Below are positions 63,092 through 64,000 of a DNA stretch of 64,000 nucleotides, piece after piece (the first letter of the stretch is position 1; each line of letters starts with the position of its first letter). The translations under genes were made by a program, and so were the position numbers. The stretch lies in the NCBI GenBank assembly GCA_945878135.1, contig CAMDUL010000013.1:1-64000 (forward strand). Reading direction: 5' to 3'. The notes under the pieces were generated by a model. It ran no database searches. It was not told the DNA's origin and was given only the letters and a program-made list of their open reading frames with translations. The DNA is from Chthoniobacter flavus (lineage in GTDB: Bacteria > Verrucomicrobiota > Verrucomicrobiia > Chthoniobacterales > JACTMZ01).

Positions 63092-64000
63092 ATGACTGAC
63101 CGCGAAACTAGTGCCGTGCAGGACGCCAAACTGCACTTTCTTGATTACTGGCGGGTCATCCGCCTCCGCCTGCCGATCATCGTGCTGGCTTTCCTGCTCG
63201 TCGTGGTCACCGCGGGGGTGACGACCTATTTCCTGCCGCGGCAATACCAGTCGAACGTCATCATCGAGGTTGAGCAGAACGAGCAGAAGATCAGGATTTT
63301 CCGCGAGGGCTACGAGGGCGGCATGGGCATGGACCCCCGGTTCGCCACCACGCAGTTCCAGATCATCCAGCGCAAGGAGATGCTTTATCCGGTGATCGAC
63401 ACGCTCGACCTGGTGCAGCGGTGGAGCGAGGAGTTCGGCATCCGCACCCGCGAACAGGCCTACTTCAAGCTCCGCGGCATGATCGACGTCCGCGAGGTCC
63501 GCAACACGAACCTCCTCCAGATCAGCGTCGAGAGCACCAATCCCGAGGAAGCCTCCGAATTGGCCAATTCGATCGCGCAGGAATACCAGCGCAAGCGCAT
63601 CGAGGAGCAGCAGAAGTTGCTCAGCGCTTCCCTTGCCACGTTGGAAGAAGAGGTGGGCAAACAGCGCAAGAAAGTGGCCGAGGCCAACGACGAAATGGGC
63701 CGGATCCGCACCGAACTCGGCATCACCGACTTGAACCCCGACAGCATGGAAGACCCCCTGCAGGCGCAGGAAAAAGTCCTCATGGACCAGGAATCGATCG
63801 TCGGGGAGGCACGGAGCCGGGCGGCCACCCTGCGCACCAAATACGAGGAAATCGAAAAACTCTCGGGCGACGATCTGATCCGCGCGCTGCCCACTCTGGA
63901 AATCCAGGATCAGACGGTCGCCCAGATCCTGCCGCAATACCAGGAGACCGACTCGGAGCTGGCCCGCGCTTTGCAGTCCGGCCTCGCGCGTCGCCACCCG
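63092..64000 (+). CDS. Wzz/GumC-type polysaccharide chain-length protein, N-terminal part
   Basis: The first 303 residues of a membrane-periplasm co-polymerase. DYWRVIRLRLPIIVLAFLLV is the first transmembrane helix, YFLPRQYQSNVIIEVEQNEQ the Wzz-like start of the periplasmic domain, and a long coiled-coil (LLSASLATLEEEVGKQRKKV) follows. It controls length and export of an extracellular or O-antigen polysaccharide. The gene runs past the right edge, so it is unknown whether a tyrosine-kinase domain is fused. Divergent from the pseudopilin operon. Confidence 0.9.
   Translation, partial: MTDRETSAVQDAKLHFLDYWRVIRLRLPIIVLAFLLVVVTAGVTTYFLPRQYQSNVIIEVEQNEQKIRIFREGYEGGMGMDPRFATTQFQIIQRKEMLYPVIDTLDLVQRWSEEFGIRTREQAYFKLRGMIDVREVRNTNLLQISVESTNPEEASELANSIAQEYQRKRIEEQQKLLSASLATLEEEVGKQRKKVAEANDEMGRIRTELGITDLNPDSMEDPLQAQEKVLMDQESIVGEARSRAATLRTKYEEIEKLSGDDLIRALPTLEIQDQTVAQILPQYQETDSELARALQSGLARRHP

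Overview
The window is GC-rich, densely coded bacterial chromosome. Gene content points to a Gram-negative, outer-membrane bacterium, most likely of the phylum Verrucomicrobiota. The support is an LptD-like protein, an RND pump, a TIGR04073 exosortase-associated protein, BspA-type leucine-rich repeats joined to a formylglycine-generating-enzyme (FGE) fold, and pseudopilin genes with few Shine-Dalgarno sites at operon heads. The phylum is inferred from families and was not tested by phylogeny. No plasmid, prophage, CRISPR array or rRNA operon was seen. The only clear mobile element is an IS200-like/RAYT transposon at 60257-61364.

Layout. 1-782: start of dnaK. 1054-2437: two divergent toxin-antitoxin pairs. 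2460-7696: SbtA-type bicarbonate transporter, beta-carbonic anhydrase and pyruvate carboxylase, which together look like a bicarbonate supply-and-use neighbourhood. 7829-10475: circularly permuted ATP-grasp plus alpha-E pair and a small membrane protein. 10482-13657: six-gene sulfur operon (ArsR regulator, sulfide:quinone-reductase-like flavoprotein, DsrC/TusE, DsrE-like, DUF302, CoA-binding), divergent from an RND efflux pair (13709-17991) across a palindromic operator. 18023-30961: housekeeping genes (galE, lptD-like, murI, a GNAT gene, a Nudix gene, a hydrolase, rplI, dnaB, panB, folK, a S41 protease, tsaD). 31017-37764: rpoN, mrp, a small conserved-looking protein and a pyrR-pyrB-pyrC-tgt operon. 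37787-43235: TIGR04073 protein, HNH nuclease, a coiled-coil/TPR envelope protein, an aminotransferase with its Lrp-type regulator, and tRNA-Thr(CGT). 43368-47986: glycosyltransferase remnant, polyamine-type ABC genes without their ATPase, folD and an acyltransferase. 48082-55687: DUF4159 protein, upp, an ABC exporter, purH, dnaX, ybaB and tRNA-Thr(TGT). 55873-60228: giant secreted repeat protein. 60257-61364: RAYT element. 61414-64000: a pseudopilin operon and the start of a Wzz/GumC-type polysaccharide gene.

Three observations stand out. First, many operon-head genes have a sigma-70-like promoter whose -10 box ends only 5-10 bases before the start codon, which predicts largely leaderless mRNAs, whereas several internal operon genes have clear Shine-Dalgarno sites. 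Second, the last exon-like stretch of the giant repeat protein resembles the variable region of a diversity-generating retroelement target: 18 of 19 consecutive codons end in C, against about 4 of the 20 codons before it, in an FGE/C-type-lectin fold that has lost its catalytic cysteines. Third, rpoN itself is preceded by a nearly perfect sigma-54 -24/-12 element.
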